Positions 45,271 through 55,008 are shown, counted from the stretch's first letter. The stretch: DNA of 64,000 bases from Lactobacillus sp. ESL0680 (GCF_029392855.1 NZ_CP113945.1:1364001-1428000); one strand, 5' to 3'. Numbers and translations are program-made. Notes: generated from the sequence alone by a model not told the origin.

Positions 45271-45732
45271 TTAATCGACTTTAATAATTGTTACTTGATA
45301 TTCACCAGCAGGTGCCGCCACTGTTACTGTCGTCTTCGCCTTCTGTTTCATAATCGCCTGCCCCAATGGCGAGTCAAATGCGACTTTCCCCTCATCTAAA
45401 TCTGCTTCCATTCGGCCAACGATGCGATATTCTTCAACTTCATCATCACCAGCAAACTTCAAGGTCACGGTCTTGCCTAAATCAACCTTACCGTCATCAG
45501 TTTTCTCCACAATTTCAGCATATTTTAACTGCTTATCTAAGTACCGCAAACGGCTCTGCAAGTGTCCCAAATCACGTTTAGCCTCGGTATATTCAGTATT
45601 TTCAGATAAGTCACCTAAGCTGCGCGCTTCCTGCAAAATCTTAATTCGGCGCGGCCGATCTTTTTTCAAATCTGCAATTTCATCCTTGATTTTTTGGTAG
45701 CCCTCCGGCGTCATTTTTTGATAATAAACCAT
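45271..45732 (-). CDS. greA: Transcription elongation factor GreA
   Basis: Stimulates transcript cleavage by stalled RNA polymerase. 153 residues: N-terminal coiled coil starting MVYYQKMTPEGYQKIKDEIA with the acidic tip region LGDLSENTEYTEAK, and C-terminal FKBP-like domain (FDSPLGQAIMKQKAKTTVTV). Start preceded by TAGGAGTAA. Divergent from hsp20. Confidence 0.93.
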   Translation of the reverse strand: MVYYQKMTPEGYQKIKDEIADLKKDRPRRIKILQEARSLGDLSENTEYTEAKRDLGHLQSRLRYLDKQLKYAEIVEKTDDGKVDLGKTVTLKFAGDDEVEEYRIVGRMEADLDEGKVAFDSPLGQAIMKQKAKTTVTVAAPAGEYQVTIIKVD

Positions 45733-45813
45733 TCCAAGATTACTCCTACTTTTTTAAATTTATAATTATCCACAAGCAAAATAACTGATAACGACAGTAT
45801 TTTTTACCTAAAA

Positions 45814-45840
45814 TTAGCACTCTAAAATTAAGAGTGCTAA
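45814..45840. promoter_or_regulatory. CIRCE element (HrcA operator)
   Basis: Perfect TTAGCACTC - 9 bp - GAGTGCTAA (45814-45822, 45832-45840), the class I heat-shock operator. It lies between greA and hsp20, upstream of TATAAT at 45868-45873. HrcA itself is not in the window. Confidence 0.9.
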
Positions 45841-45941
45841 ATATTTCCATTTTCCTAATCTGCCTACTATAATAATCAGTGTAAGGAAGAAATGAAAGTC
45901 TTCTCTACAAATAATTTAATTTTTGAAAGGAAGTTTTTACT

Positions 45942-46364
45942 ATGGCACAAGATTTAACGAATCGTCACAATGACTTATTTGACGCAATGAATGATTGGTT
46001 TGACCTTCCACAGAAATTTTTTGATACTAACGAAATGGCAAAATTAATGCAGGCTGATGTTGCCGAAAACGACAGAAACTATGTTGTTAAGGTTGATATG
46101 CCCGGCATGGATAAAGAAAAGATTAATTTAAACTATAATAACGGGGTTTTGAGCGTATCTGGCTCGAGAAAATCATTTAAAGATTTATCAAAAGATAGCA
46201 GTATTATCCACCGCGAAAGAAGTGCAGGGCACATTTCCCGCAGCTTTAGATTACCAAATGTAGTTGCAAGTGAGATTCATGCAAAGTATGATAATGGTGT
46301 ATTGACTATCACACTGCCAAAGCAAACTGCCGGCAGTAGTGATAACTCGATTTCAATCGATTAA
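45942..46364 (+). CDS. hsp20: Small heat-shock protein, Hsp20 family
   Basis: ATP-independent holdase chaperone. 140 residues: N-terminal arm of about 40 residues, the alpha-crystallin domain (MQADVAENDRNYVVKVDMPG, LSVSGSRKSFKDLSKDSSII, RSFRLPNVVASEIHAKYDNG) and a short C-terminal tail. The CIRCE upstream points to HrcA repression. AAAGGAAG precedes the ATG. Confidence 0.92.
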   Translation: MAQDLTNRHNDLFDAMNDWFDLPQKFFDTNEMAKLMQADVAENDRNYVVKVDMPGMDKEKINLNYNNGVLSVSGSRKSFKDLSKDSSIIHRERSAGHISRSFRLPNVVASEIHAKYDNGVLTITLPKQTAGSSDNSISID

Positions 46365-46502
46365 CTTATTATTATATTTGCAAGAAGTCTTAGATAAGTT
46401 GCCAATACATGTAATTCTCTAAAACGAGTTCAGCTGTTGAACTCGTTTTTATTTTGTCCTAAAATAATTATTAATAATTAATTAAAAAAGGAGAATTACC
46501 TA

Positions 46503-47825
46503 ATGAATCATCAACTTTCAATTCAAGAGTTAGCAAAGTATTCTGCCGACTTTAACAGCGATCCCCAAAATCAGGTTATTGCCCGTGCTGCTCAAAAGAG
46601 TGGAATTTTTGCGGCTTCTTATAATGAACAAAAGGCCAGCAATGACTTAAACCGCGTCTTTTCAACAGAATTAGATGTCGGCCAGGTTACCGCGCAACAG
46701 CATTCCGGACGCTGTTGGGAATTCGCAGCTCTCAACGTTTTGCGCCACTACTTTGGTAAAAAATATCATGTTAAGGACTTTACTTTCTCACAAAGTTATA
46801 ATTTTTTCTGGGATAAGATTGAACGTGCCAATATTTTTTATAACCATATTATTGCAACTGCTGACCAATCACTTGACTCGCGAACTGTCCGCAAGTATCT
46901 GGCAAGTGCCGGTCAAGATGGCGGTCACTGGCAGCTGGCTGCATCCCTAGTGCAAAAGTACGGTGTTGTCCCTAGTTATGCAATGCCTGAGAGCTTCAAC
47001 AGCAACAACACCGATGCTTTACAAATGGCTTTAGGCAAAAAATTGCGCAAAGATGCCTTAGTCTTGCGCCAATTAAAGCAAGACGGCAAGAATGAAGAAG
47101 TTGCGCAAACGCAAGATCGTTTCTTAAATGAAGTCTACCGGATGACAGCAATTGCTATCGGTGAACCACCTAAGAAATTTGATCTGGAATACCGCGATGA
47201 TGACAAGAAGTATCATTTGGATAAGGATTTAACGCCGCAAACCTTCTACCAAAAGTATCTTGGTGACCTTGACCTAGATGACTATGTTGTTTTAACCAAC
47301 TCACCTAACCACGAATATAACAAATTATACGGCTTTTCTGCCGACAACAATGTTGCGGGCTTATGTGAAATCAAGCTGCTCAACGTGCCAATGGAATACT
47401 TGGCTACTGCAACCATTCGCCAGCTTAAAGATGGAGAGGCTGTATGGTTTGGCAACGATGTATTGCACGAATTAGACCGACCAAAGGGCTACCTTGACTC
47501 TGAGCTTTACCAAATGAACGATCTTTTTAACGTTGACTTAAAGATGAGTAAGGCTGATAGACTGCGCACTGGCGAAGCAAACTTCTCACATGCCATGACT
47601 TTTGTTGGTGTTGATGAAGACCAAGGCGAAGTTCGCCGCTGGAAAGTTGAAAATTCTTGGGGCGATCAAGTTGGGAAGAATGGCTACTTTGTAATGAGCA
47701 ATGACTGGTTTAACGACTATGTTTATGAAGTTGCTGTCCACAAAAAGTACTTGACGCCAGAGCAATTAGCTTTAGCAGAAGGCCCAATTGCTGAAGATTT
47801 ACCCGTTTGGGATCCATTAGGCTAA
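46503..47825 (+). CDS. C1B-family cysteine peptidase (PepC/PepE/PepG type), copy 1
   Basis: 440 residues of the bleomycin-hydrolase-like family, cytoplasmic. Nucleophile Cys71 in QHSGRCWEFAALNVLRH, catalytic His in NFSHAMTFVGVDED, Asn in VENSWGDQVG. Aminopeptidase PepC usually reads CWMFA at this place; CWEFA points to the PepE/PepG endopeptidase branch of lactobacilli (inference). Close to copy 2 downstream, from duplication. AAAGGAGAATT precedes the start; a terminator follows at 47829-47866. Confidence 0.88.
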   Translation: MNHQLSIQELAKYSADFNSDPQNQVIARAAQKSGIFAASYNEQKASNDLNRVFSTELDVGQVTAQQHSGRCWEFAALNVLRHYFGKKYHVKDFTFSQSYNFFWDKIERANIFYNHIIATADQSLDSRTVRKYLASAGQDGGHWQLAASLVQKYGVVPSYAMPESFNSNNTDALQMALGKKLRKDALVLRQLKQDGKNEEVAQTQDRFLNEVYRMTAIAIGEPPKKFDLEYRDDDKKYHLDKDLTPQTFYQKYLGDLDLDDYVVLTNSPNHEYNKLYGFSADNNVAGLCEIKLLNVPMEYLATATIRQLKDGEAVWFGNDVLHELDRPKGYLDSELYQMNDLFNVDLKMSKADRLRTGEANFSHAMTFVGVDEDQGEVRRWKVENSWGDQVGKNGYFVMSNDWFNDYVYEVAVHKKYLTPEQLALAEGPIAEDLPVWDPLG

Positions 47826-47828
47826 CAA

Positions 47829-47866
47829 TAAAAAAACCGGGTTCAGTAATTGAACTCGGTTTTCTT
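47829..47866 (+). terminator. Terminator after peptidase copy 1
   Basis: AACCGGGTTCA/TGAACTCGGTT hairpin then TTCTTTT. Confidence 0.75.
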
Positions 47867-47917
47867 TTAGCTTAAAATTAGAGAGTAATTCAAAAAAGAT
47901 TAAAAAGGAGATCCGAT

Positions 47918-49234
47918 ATGGGACACAAATTAACTGTGCAAGAACTTGAACAATTCGCTGACAAGTTTAACGATAATCCAAAAAATCAGGTTGTTGCCCG
48001 CGCTGCTCAAAAGAGCGGTGTTCTAATGGCTTCATATAATGAACGTGTACAAGGTGAACTGACACGCGTTTTTTCAACAGAATTAGATACGGAAAATGTT
48101 ACTAACCAGCAACAATCTGGTCGCTGCTGGGAATTTGCAACGCTAAATATTTTGCGCCACAATTTTGGTAAAAAATACCACGTTAAGAACTTTACCTTCT
48201 CACAAAGTTACAACTTTTTCTGGGATAAAATTGAGCGCGCCAATATTTTTTACGACAATATTTTAGCTAGTGCCGATGAACCACTTGACTCACGAACTGT
48301 TAGAGCTTATTTGCGTGATGCCGGTGAAGATGGCGGTCAATTCCACATGGCAGCAGCCTTAGTTGAAAAATATGGTGTCGTACCAACTTATGCAATGCCA
48401 GAAAATTTCAACACCAATAATACAAACGCTTTTGCCAAAGCCTTGGGCGATAAAATGCGCAAGGATGCATTAGTATTGCGGGAATTGAAGCAAGCTGGCA
48501 AGGATGAAGAAATCGAGGAAACACGGCAGCAATTCTTAAGTGAAGTTTACCAAATGACGGCAATTGCTGTTGGTGAGCCACCTAAGAAATTTGACTTGGA
48601 ATACCGTGATGATGATAAGAAGTATCATTTGGACAAAGATTTAACGCCACTTGAATTTTTGCATAAGTATCTCGGTGACGTAAACTTTGACGACTATGTC
48701 GTTTTAACTAATGCCCCAGACCATGAATATGACAAGTTATACGGTCTACCATTTGAAGACAACGTTGAAGGTTCCTACAGAGTTAAATTCTTGAACGTAC
48801 CAATGGAATATCTTGAACAAGCTGCTGTTGCCCAATTAAAAGACGGCGAAGCCGTTTGGTTTGGTAACGATGTCGGCGAGCAAAGCGACCGTAAACAAGG
48901 TTATCTTGATACTAACTTGTATCAATTAGATGACTTGTTTGGCATTAACTCCAAAATGTCCAAGGCCGACCAGCTGCGCACAGGTTCAGCTGCTTCAACC
49001 CATGCCATGACCTTGGTTGGTGTCGATGAGGATAATGGTCATATTCGCCAATGGAAAGTTGAAAATTCTTGGGGTGAAAAGAACGGCGACAAGGGCTTCT
49101 TCGTAATGACCAACGATTGGTTTAAGCAATATACTTATGAAGTTGTTGTGCACAAGAAGTACTTAACGCCGGCACAAGTTGCCTTGGCTGAAGGTCCAAT
49201 CACCGACCTGCCAGTTTGGGATACTTTGGCTTAA
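47918..49234 (+). CDS. C1B-family cysteine peptidase (PepC/PepE/PepG type), copy 2
   Basis: 438 residues, roughly 70% identical by eye to copy 1 and with the same catalytic set: Cys70 in QQQSGRCWEFATLNILRH, His in STHAMTLVGVDED, Asn in VENSWGEKNG. The C-terminus (VWDTLA) is conserved with copy 1's (VWDPLG). It has its own AAAGGAGATCC ribosome site and lies 93 bp after copy 1 behind a terminator, so it may have its own promoter. Peptide utilisation gene of dairy/host lactobacilli. Confidence 0.88.
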   Translation: MGHKLTVQELEQFADKFNDNPKNQVVARAAQKSGVLMASYNERVQGELTRVFSTELDTENVTNQQQSGRCWEFATLNILRHNFGKKYHVKNFTFSQSYNFFWDKIERANIFYDNILASADEPLDSRTVRAYLRDAGEDGGQFHMAAALVEKYGVVPTYAMPENFNTNNTNAFAKALGDKMRKDALVLRELKQAGKDEEIEETRQQFLSEVYQMTAIAVGEPPKKFDLEYRDDDKKYHLDKDLTPLEFLHKYLGDVNFDDYVVLTNAPDHEYDKLYGLPFEDNVEGSYRVKFLNVPMEYLEQAAVAQLKDGEAVWFGNDVGEQSDRKQGYLDTNLYQLDDLFGINSKMSKADQLRTGSAASTHAMTLVGVDEDNGHIRQWKVENSWGEKNGDKGFFVMTNDWFKQYTYEVVVHKKYLTPAQVALAEGPITDLPVWDTLA

Positions 49235-49258
49235 AACTAAATTTTAGCTTTAGTATAC

Positions 49259-49300
49259 TTAAAAAACGAGATTCGAAAATCGAACCTCGTTTTTTTGTTG
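49259..49300. terminator. Bidirectional terminator between peptidase 2 and iunH
   Basis: AAAACGAGATTCGAAAATCGAACCTCGTTTTTTT: stem AACGAG.TTCG/CGAA.CTCGTT with T-tract. Confidence 0.75.
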
Positions 49301-49321
49301 ATTTAATTTTTTATCTATGCA

Positions 49322-50260
49322 CTACTTACTTTGCTCCAATAATTCGTCAAAGCGCTTGAAGAACAACTCCTTGTTAGCCTTAGTAACTAAAGTGATTTCA
49401 CGGCCATTTGGATCATCTTCCATTCTTCCTTGAGCAATTCCTGAAGTAATCACTCGAACTTTACGCCGTTCAACTTCAGAAACAACTTCAGGATACAATG
49501 CACTAATTGTGGTCAAAACATCCCAGAAATATAGTTGCGCTGTTTGTACCGGCGGATTAACCAATAAGCTGTAGCCTTGACCCACTAAGTCCATTGCTGG
49601 ATACTTGCGTAAGCTCGCCCAATGCATCCGTAATTCATCAGTCAGCGGTAATTCTTCACTACTTTCAAGACCCACAATTTGCATCGGAATGTGTGATGCT
49701 AACACACGACTAACAGCCTGTGGGTCCCAAAAGGCATTCCACTCCTGGCTGCCATCGGCATTAATCATCACTACATTACCGTGGCCATCAAGTGAGCCGC
49801 CCATCCAGTAAAGTTTAGCAATTTTACTTTCAATTGTTGGATCCTCATCAAGTGCCCTTGCCAAATCTGTCAATGGTCCCGTCATTACCAAGGTAATTGG
49901 CTCTGTTGCACTCTTAAGCTTGGCTATCATGTCTAAATGAGCTGGCAGTGCTGCTTGTTTGGTAATCATCTTGCCTGATTCATTTAAAATTGGCAAATAA
50001 TTAAAGGAATACGAAGCTGTCCGCCATTCTTGTGGAAACTGGTTAACTGCTCGCGAATCTGACTTGGCAACTTCTAACTTGTCACCACGCAAATTAAAGC
50101 GGTCGGTCATCTTCCGGCAAACCTCAACTGCCGGATCAACATAACCATCGGCATCAATCGCACCTACGCCTAATAATTTAATATCAGGTGCCTGCAAGAG
50201 CAGTAAATATGAGACTAAATCGTCAATGTTCCCATCATGGTTAAAATAAATTTGTTTCAT
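49322..50260 (-). CDS. Inosine-uridine-type nucleoside hydrolase
   Basis: Hydrolyses purine/pyrimidine nucleosides to base and ribose. 312 residues. The metal-binding N-terminus reads FNHDGNIDDLVSYLLLL (the usual DxDxxxDD; the first Asp is Asn here), and AVEVCRKMTDRF, VMTGPLTDLARAL, and the C-terminal MEDDPNGREI follow. Lies 9 bp downstream of the nucleoside transporter permease, consistent with uptake then cleavage. Substrate range unknown. Confidence 0.82.
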   Translation of the reverse strand: MKQIYFNHDGNIDDLVSYLLLLQAPDIKLLGVGAIDADGYVDPAVEVCRKMTDRFNLRGDKLEVAKSDSRAVNQFPQEWRTASYSFNYLPILNESGKMITKQAALPAHLDMIAKLKSATEPITLVMTGPLTDLARALDEDPTIESKIAKLYWMGGSLDGHGNVVMINADGSQEWNAFWDPQAVSRVLASHIPMQIVGLESSEELPLTDELRMHWASLRKYPAMDLVGQGYSLLVNPPVQTAQLYFWDVLTTISALYPEVVSEVERRKVRVITSGIAQGRMEDDPNGREITLVTKANKELFFKRFDELLEQSK

Positions 50261-50269
50261 ACAATCTCC

Positions 50270-51226
50270 TTATTTTGACTTGATATAATTTTGACCATCG
50301 GCAGCTGGCGCAACCGATTTACCAAAGAACAATACTAACACTACAATTGTAATCACATACGGCGCAATCTGCATATAAACAGCAGGAATATGGTTGAAAA
50401 ATGGCAGTTGGTTACCAATAATACTGATACTCTGTGCAAAACCAAAGAATAATGATGCCAGCATTGCTCCAAGCGGATTCCACTTACCAAAGATTACTGC
50501 CGCCAAAGCCATAAAGCCCTGACCAACGATTGTGGAAACAGAAAAGTTCCCAGAAATTGCTTCCGCAAAAATAGCACCACCAATCCCGCCAAGAAAGCCG
50601 GAAATTAAGACACCAGCATAACGCATCCCGTAAACATTAATTCCCAATGTATCAGCGGCTTGGGGATTTTCACCGCAAGAGCGCAGCCGCAACCCAAAGC
50701 GTGTCTTGTAGAGCACCCACCAAAGGATAATGGTCACAATAATCGCTACCCAAGCTGGTGCCGAAGTATTCTGAAAGAAAATCGGACCAATCACTGGAAT
50801 ATTAGCCAAGCCCGGAAAAGAAAAATAACCAAAACTCTGACTGATATTCTCTGTTTGCCCTTTATCATAAATGGCCTTAATTAAGAAAACACCTAACGGT
50901 GGTGCCATTAAATTGAGCACCGTGCCGCTGATAATATGGTCAGCGTGAAAGTTAATGGTCGCTACTGCGTGCAGCAGTGAGAACAGCAAGCCAACAATCC
51001 CGCCGACTAATGCACCCAGCCACGGCGTGATTTTGCCAAAAGTACCGGCAAAGGTCAGGTTAAATACAATCGACGAGAAAGCACCCATCGTCATAATTCC
51101 TTCAAGACCAATGTTAGTGACACCAGAATTCTCACTATAAACTCCGCCCAACGCGGTAAAAATTAGTGGCGCCGAATAGACAAAAGTCGATGACACTAGT
51201 AAAGATAAAATCGCTACCAAACTCAT
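50270..51226 (-). CDS. Nucleoside ABC transporter permease 2 (NupC-type)
   Basis: 318 residues, about eight hydrophobic segments, of the BMP-associated branched permease family (GGVYSENSGVTNIGLEGIMT, GLRLRSCGENPQAADTLGIN motifs). It forms the membrane channel with the permease upstream. ATG overlaps that gene's stop by 1 bp. Downstream is the nucleoside hydrolase. Confidence 0.85.
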   Translation of the reverse strand: MSLVAILSLLVSSTFVYSAPLIFTALGGVYSENSGVTNIGLEGIMTMGAFSSIVFNLTFAGTFGKITPWLGALVGGIVGLLFSLLHAVATINFHADHIISGTVLNLMAPPLGVFLIKAIYDKGQTENISQSFGYFSFPGLANIPVIGPIFFQNTSAPAWVAIIVTIILWWVLYKTRFGLRLRSCGENPQAADTLGINVYGMRYAGVLISGFLGGIGGAIFAEAISGNFSVSTIVGQGFMALAAVIFGKWNPLGAMLASLFFGFAQSISIIGNQLPFFNHIPAVYMQIAPYVITIVVLVLFFGKSVAPAADGQNYIKSK

Positions 51227-52338
51227 TATTTTTGCCTCCCGTTATCTGCCTGCACTTCTTTTTTAATAGCAGTTAAATTAGGCGACTGCTTATCCTTAAA
51301 CAAGCGGCCAATCACATACTGAATGGCAATAAAGAAAATAATTGCGGCAATCACAATTGAGACGATTTCATAAGGAATACCAGCAATTGTCTGCATTCCC
51401 AAGCCACCAATTTTTAAAATTGAGAACAATAATGCAGCCAGCAAAATACCAACAGCCGTACTGCCGCCCAACAAGGCAACAGACAGTCCGTCCCAACCAA
51501 TATCCAAACTCGTAGTCTGCGTAAAGTAGTTTTGGTAGGTTCCTAAGCCTTGAACAACACCGCCCAGTCCGGCAAAGCCACCTGATAAAAGCATCGACAG
51601 CATAATATTTTTCTTAGTCGACATGCCGGCATACCGACTGGCATAAGGGTTGGTTCCAACTGACCGAATTTCAAAGCCAGTGGTCGTCTTTTTCATCAAA
51701 TACCAGTAGAGCACAACTGCAATTAATGCTAAAAATATCCCCGCGTTAATCCGCGAATCGCCAAAGAAAGAACTCAACCAGTCAATCTTCAAACTACCAT
51801 TAGCGGCGATTGTCTTGGTCGTATCCGTATCCAGCCGCAAACTACTTGGCATAATCTGCTGCATCAAATATTGACATGAGTAGAGCACAATATAATTAAG
51901 CATGATTGTAGTGATAACTTCATTCGTCCCAAATTGGGCCCGCAACCAACCAGCAATTCCTGCCACAATCGCGCCGGCAACAATTCCCGCAATTATCGCC
52001 AGCGGCAGTAAGACAACTTTGGGCAAATTAGGATTAGCTAACACGACCCAAATTGAAGCTAGCCAACCAGCTTGTGCTTGACCGGGCAAACCAATATTAA
52101 AAAAGCCGGCACTGGAAGCAATCGCGAAGCCAATCGCCGTAAAAATCAGCGGCGTGGCCTCCCGAATGGTTTCGCCAATACCATTCATGTTGCCAAGCGC
52201 ACTAGAGAACATTGAGGAATAAGCCTGAATTGGATTGTAATTCCAAATTAACATAATTACTGCACCAATTAAAAAGCCAGCAAGGATGGAAATAACTGGT
52301 ACTAAAATTCTTTTGGTTCTAGATGTTACTTTAAGCAA
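51226..52338 (-). CDS. Nucleoside ABC transporter permease 1 (NupB-type)
   Basis: 370 residues, about nine hydrophobic segments (FFNIGLPGQAQAGWLASIWV, FEIRSVGTNPYASRYAGMST, GWDGLSVALLGGSTAVGILL). Its ATG overlaps the ATPase stop by 8 bp. Works with the second permease, ATPase and one of the BMP lipoproteins. Confidence 0.85.
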   Translation of the reverse strand: MLKVTSRTKRILVPVISILAGFLIGAVIMLIWNYNPIQAYSSMFSSALGNMNGIGETIREATPLIFTAIGFAIASSAGFFNIGLPGQAQAGWLASIWVVLANPNLPKVVLLPLAIIAGIVAGAIVAGIAGWLRAQFGTNEVITTIMLNYIVLYSCQYLMQQIMPSSLRLDTDTTKTIAANGSLKIDWLSSFFGDSRINAGIFLALIAVVLYWYLMKKTTTGFEIRSVGTNPYASRYAGMSTKKNIMLSMLLSGGFAGLGGVVQGLGTYQNYFTQTTSLDIGWDGLSVALLGGSTAVGILLAALLFSILKIGGLGMQTIAGIPYEIVSIVIAAIIFFIAIQYVIGRLFKDKQSPNLTAIKKEVQADNGRQK

Positions 52339-53866
52339 GAGCAGTACCTTCTTTCTTAACTCCGGTCATCAGCAGGCCTAATTCTTCATCACTAGTTTCT
52401 TCTGGCTTAACTTCACCAGAAATATTCCCATCATGAAGCACAATAATGCGGTCAGATAATTGCATAATCTCGTCTAATTCATAAGAAATTAACAAAATCG
52501 CCTTACCTTTTGCTCGCTCTTGTAATAATTGCTTGTGGATATATTCAATTGCCCCGACATCTAGTCCCCGTGTTGGTTGAAACGCAATGATTAAATCACT
52601 GTCACGGTCTAATTCTCGCGCAATAATCACCTTTTGCTGGTTACCACCGGACAAGTCACTCACCGGTAAATTAATTCCAGTAGTTCGAATATCAAACTTT
52701 TTCACCAACTTTTGTGCATGCTGACTAATGACATCACGACGCAAGATATGATGGCGTGAAAATGGCTCTTGATAATAATCCTGCAATGCCAAATTATCCG
52801 CAATTGAGAATGGCAAAATCAAACCATACTTTTGCCGGTCGGCGGGAATATGAGCCACGCCCCCTTGGGTAATTTTACGTACTTTTTGGTTGGTCAAGTC
52901 ATGACTATTAATGATAATTTTGCCCGCACTAACGTGCCGCAAACCCGTTATTGCTTCTACTAATTCATCTTGACCGTTACCGTCAATTCCGGCTACTCCC
53001 AAAATTTCACCACCACGCAGGTTAAAGGATAACCCCTTAAGCGCGGCAACGCCCTGCTTATTTTTAACTTGCAGGTTGGTTATATCAAGAATGGTCTTAC
53101 CTAATTCTACTGCCGGCTTGGTCAGACGCATATTAACGTGGCGCCCAACCATTAATTCGGCTAAGTTATTGTCAGTAACATCGGCAACGTTGAAAGTGCC
53201 GACACTTTTCCCAGCACGAATAACGGTCACACGGTCAGCTGCTCTTTTGATTTCCTCTAATTTATGCGTAATTAGAATAATTGACTTACCTTCTTTAGCC
53301 AGCTCCTTAAGAATCTGAATAAATTCCGTAATTTCTTGCGGGGTCAATACTGCCGTCGGCTCATCAAAAATCAAAATATCTGCGCCGCGATACAGCACCT
53401 TTAAAATTTCTACCCGTTGCTGCTGCGCTACGGTAATATCGCCCACTCTTTTATTAGGGTCAACATTCAGACCGTAACGTTGGGACAACTCTTCAATTTG
53501 CGTTTGCGCCTTTTTTAAATCCAATTTAGGTCCCTTGGTTGTCTCGTGACCCAAAATAATATTTTCTAAAACAGTAAAGGAATCCATTAGCATAAAGTGC
53601 TGGTGCACCATCCCAATGCCCAAATTTTTAGCTACTGTTGGATTTTTAACTGTAACTTGCTGACCACGCACCAGAATTTCACCAGCAGTTGGTGCTAATA
53701 ACCCCGATAAAATACTCATCAAGGTTGACTTTCCCGCACCATTTTCGCCAAGTAAAGCTAAGATTTCACCATGATGCAAGACCAGATTAATATCATCATT
53801 AGCCTTAAAACCATTGAAGTCCTTAACAATATGGCGCATCTCAATTACGTTCGTCATATTTTCCAT
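52331..53866 (-). CDS. Nucleoside ABC transporter ATPase (NupA-type), two NBDs
   Basis: 511 residues with two fused nucleotide-binding domains as in YufO/NupA. First NBD: Walker A LGENGAGKSTLMSIL, signature DITVAQQQRVEILK, Walker B IFDEPTAVLT. Second NBD: VAGIDGNGQDELVEA as a degenerate Walker A, signature LSGGNQQKVIIAREL, AFQPTRGLDVGAIEY instead of DEP. AAAGGAAATC precedes the ATG. A terminator lies between it and bmp 1, so expression depends on readthrough or its own promoter. Confidence 0.9.
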   Translation of the reverse strand: MENMTNVIEMRHIVKDFNGFKANDDINLVLHHGEILALLGENGAGKSTLMSILSGLLAPTAGEILVRGQQVTVKNPTVAKNLGIGMVHQHFMLMDSFTVLENIILGHETTKGPKLDLKKAQTQIEELSQRYGLNVDPNKRVGDITVAQQQRVEILKVLYRGADILIFDEPTAVLTPQEITEFIQILKELAKEGKSIILITHKLEEIKRAADRVTVIRAGKSVGTFNVADVTDNNLAELMVGRHVNMRLTKPAVELGKTILDITNLQVKNKQGVAALKGLSFNLRGGEILGVAGIDGNGQDELVEAITGLRHVSAGKIIINSHDLTNQKVRKITQGGVAHIPADRQKYGLILPFSIADNLALQDYYQEPFSRHHILRRDVISQHAQKLVKKFDIRTTGINLPVSDLSGGNQQKVIIARELDRDSDLIIAFQPTRGLDVGAIEYIHKQLLQERAKGKAILLISYELDEIMQLSDRIIVLHDGNISGEVKPEETSDEELGLLMTGVKKEGTALA

Positions 53867-53892
53867 TTTGCTTATTGATTTCCTTTTTGTTA

Positions 53893-53922
53893 AAAAACTC
53901 TTTGCTTACACAAAGAGTTTTC
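53893..53922 (-). terminator. Intergenic terminator between bmp 1 and the ATPase gene
   Basis: ACTCTTTG-tgtaag-CAAAGAGT hairpin with TTTTT on the minus strand, just after the bmp 1 stop. Confidence 0.75.
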
Positions 53923-53931
53923 AATTATTAA

Positions 53932-55008
53932 TTATTTAGTCGTTTCCCGAACTTTAATTTTACCGGCAATAATTTGCGCCTTAGCACGATTGACTGCAGT
54001 CCAGGTCTTAGCGGACAAGTTACCGCGAGTTAGTGAAACACCGTTACCCTTTAAGGTATAAACTAGGTGCTTGCCTCCTGGGAATTTGCCGCGATAGGCA
54101 TCATCAGCTAATGACTTCGAGGCAACATCAAGCCCCTTCAAGACTGAAGTCAAAGTAAAGTTGGCCTTCTTGCCATCTTTAGTCTTGTAGTTACCCAAGT
54201 TAGACTGGTCAACATCAACGCCGATGACCCAAACTTTTTGACTGGCTGGCCGTGTTTGATTGCGATCCTTGGCTTCCTGGAAGACCCCATTACCTGCAGC
54301 ACCCGCAGTTTGAAAAATAATATCGGTCTTATTGGCATACATTGATTGCGCTATTGACTTAGCCTTGTCAGTTGAAGCAAAATTCCCAACATATTCGGTT
54401 GAAACCTTAATCTTTTTGTGCAAAGCCTTTGCCCCATCTTGCACTCCTTGCTTAAAGCCAGCTTCAAATTTATCAATGATGCTGGATTTAGCACCGCCGA
54501 TGAAGCCCACCTTATTTGTCTTAGTCGTATAAGCTGCTGCTAACCCGCCCAAATAAGAAGACTGGTTACTTTCAAATGTAACCGAGGCAACATTCTTTTG
54601 CCCTGTAATCACATCATCAATAATGACAAAATTCTTTTTGGGATTCTTTTTAGCTGATGCCTTAACTGAATCCGTCAACATATAACCAACGCCAACAATT
54701 GTTTGGTAGCCTGACTTAGCAGCTTGATTAAAGTTAGGAGTAAAGTCTGATGCACTACCTGATTGAAAGTATTGGTAGCCCTTGCCCCTAGTAAAACCGT
54801 GTTCTTTACCATAAGCCTTGAAGCCCTGCCAAGCAGCTTGATTAAATGACTGGTCATCAACCCCATTGTCATCAGTAATTAGAGCAATACTGCCTTTACT
54901 AGTTTGATTTCCCGAACTTTGCTTTTTGCCGGAGCATGCACTCAAAACCAAACTAACTGATGCCACAACTGTTCCTAAAGCTAACAACTTACTAAATTTA
55001 CGCTGCAA
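53932..55008 (-). CDS. BMP-family nucleoside-binding lipoprotein, copy 1
   Basis: Extracellular substrate-binding lipoprotein. 358 residues. Lipobox SLVLSACSGKKQ; BMP core ITDDNGVDDQSFNQAAWQGF, FQSGSASDFTPNFNQAAKSG, FVIIDDVITGQKNVASVTFE, KVWVIGVDVDQSNLGNYK. A TTG start at 55008 is preferred since GGAGGG lies seven bases before it and gives a standard signal peptide; upstream in-frame ATGs have no ribosome site. First of the ABC operon. The three copies are clearly paralogous. Confidence 0.87.
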   Translation of the reverse strand: MQRKFSKLLALGTVVASVSLVLSACSGKKQSSGNQTSKGSIALITDDNGVDDQSFNQAAWQGFKAYGKEHGFTRGKGYQYFQSGSASDFTPNFNQAAKSGYQTIVGVGYMLTDSVKASAKKNPKKNFVIIDDVITGQKNVASVTFESNQSSYLGGLAAAYTTKTNKVGFIGGAKSSIIDKFEAGFKQGVQDGAKALHKKIKVSTEYVGNFASTDKAKSIAQSMYANKTDIIFQTAGAAGNGVFQEAKDRNQTRPASQKVWVIGVDVDQSNLGNYKTKDGKKANFTLTSVLKGLDVASKSLADDAYRGKFPGGKHLVYTLKGNGVSLTRGNLSAKTWTAVNRAKAQIIAGKIKVRETTK

